Assembly (NCBI GenBank): GCA_004151065.3
Contig: NWUY0300033103.1
Span: 26,920 to 45,572, forward strand
Origin: Larix sibirica
Lineage: Eukaryota > Streptophyta > Pinopsida > Pinales > Pinaceae
Length of the DNA stretch: 18,653 nucleotides
Reading direction: 5' to 3'
The position numbers and the translations under genes were made by a program. The notes beneath the pieces are model-generated. The model saw nothing but the letters and a program-made list of their open reading frames with translations. It was not told where the DNA came from and ran no database searches. Below, in pieces: positions 17,797 through 18,653 of this stretch (the stretch's first letter is position 1; each line of letters starts with the position of its first letter).

Positions 17797-18612
17797 CTAT
17801 AAGTCATAAAATTTCTCAATCCTTACAACGGATTTTGGGACTACAGCAATATGTATTTGTGGGTTTGATGTGGAAGAAGAAGGATCATGGGGACCTAGTA
17901 AATATTGATCATGCTTATCTTCATCAATAGAAACATCTTTAAAAGTGTCCCACGTAGTGAGAAAAATTAGTATTTTTCCATCATCATCAAAAATTTCCAA
18001 TTAGTTATGTTGTCGGGAATGGAAGGTATGTACATTAATTCAATTGAAAAAGGATCAGGGGAGAAACCTTCAACATGAATCAATTTAGATGTGATATTGG
18101 CGATGAGGTCGGCATCAAAGTTTTGTGATTGGGGCACATAATTTATGTTAAAAGCTAGAAAATGATTAATTAAATCCCATACCTCCATCTGATAATTTTT
18201 TAGGTCAGTTAAAATACAATGAATAGAGTTTTTCACCTATCTAACGAGTACTTCAGAATCACTGTAAGCTTTAATTACTTGTACCTTCAGATCAATTACT
18301 TTCTTTAAACCTTGGATCAATGCCTCTATTCAGCTACATTGTTTGTACATTGAAATTCTAATCTACAAGCTATCATACTTTTTTTACCAGTTTGATCAAT
18401 TAATACACAACCATTCCTTGGAACTCGAACCATCAAAAAGTAATGTCCAACAAGACCTATCTAACCTAAAATTGGTATTTACATTATATATTTTATGTAG
18501 GATGGTTTGAGATGACTTCACCTGATACAAATGCATAATTTCAGACTCATTATCAGATTCTGCATATGGTGAGATGTATGCAAAAAAATTTCCAAAGAAG
18601 GTATCCATGTGT
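17703..18612 (-). repeat. Direct duplication, right copy
   Basis: This is the partner of 16256-17176. It lacks a 12-base stretch present in the other copy (left copy near 16970-16981). It keeps GCT-GAA where the left copy has ACT-AAA, so the left copy has lost more of the active site. Confidence 0.85.
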
Positions 18613-18635
18613 TGATGCTCGGAAAATCCTAGCAT
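17797..18635 (-). pseudogene. Additional RNase H domain, right copy
   Basis: This is a second copy of the domain at 16326-17173, about 90% alike by eye. It reads HMDTFFGNFFAYISPYAESD, SCWTLLFDGSSSKE, then after a 12-base deletion relative to the other copy NQ-(T)G-like sequence, RLEFQCTNNVAE (the catalytic Glu is kept here), the same one-base loss in the next Tyr codon (18327-18328), SDSEVLVR, a TAG stop at 18237-18239 at the same Gln position, NSIHCILTDLKNYQMEVWDL and NFDADLIANITSKLIH. It continues to VVPKSVVRIEKFYDL. The sequence upstream (18612-18653) is unlike that upstream of the other copy. The window ends before any protease is reached. Confidence 0.85.
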
Positions 18636-18653
18636 TGACAGTAGGGATTCTCC

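Noticed and set aside
1-18653. tRNA, rRNA, CRISPR array, bacterial operon or organelle sequence
   Set aside because: None was seen on reading both strands; the gene content is that of plant nuclear retrotransposons.

Overview
The window looks like nuclear DNA from a land plant with a large, repeat-rich genome. It holds layered, heavily mutated Ty3/gypsy LTR retrotransposons of the plant Athila/Tat type, nearly all on the minus strand. It also holds two long broken protein-coding stretches of unrecognised or weakly recognised family. I see no intact gene, no rRNA or tRNA, and no bacterial feature. The sequence is AT-rich, and most premature stops look like C-to-T or G-to-A changes, as expected of old methylated plant repeats. 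A slowly turning-over genome such as a gymnosperm would fit, but the sequence does not settle the species.

Left block (1-4204), read on the minus strand: an LTR (4188-2824), a primer binding site (2818-2801), a leader, gag with two zinc knuckles (2522-about 825) and an aspartic protease region (814-80). The rest of that element lies beyond the left edge.

Middle block (4189-6962), also minus strand: the end of an integrase (6962-6318), a separate RNase H reading frame (6182-5773), an antisense (+ strand) pseudogene with a likely small intron and a plant-mobile-domain-like start (4262-5542), and an 11-base polypurine tract (4204-4194). The same LTR therefore has a polypurine tract on one side and a primer binding site on the other, which suggests two head-to-tail elements sharing one LTR.

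Right block (6957-18653), minus strand: protease, additional RNase H, reverse transcriptase, RNase H and integrase (17530-13509). A 2.2 kb spacer follows, with 112-bp tandem repeats and a CpG-rich repeat patch. Then comes a 3.4 kb broken reading frame of unknown family (11277-7829), a 17-base purine run and a candidate LTR (7723-6957) that stops where the middle element's integrase breaks off. My working model is one very large Tat-like element with an accessory ORF downstream of integrase, inserted into the middle element. The additional RNase H segment occurs twice (16256-17176 and 17703-18612), and both copies carry the same frameshift and a stop at the same codon.
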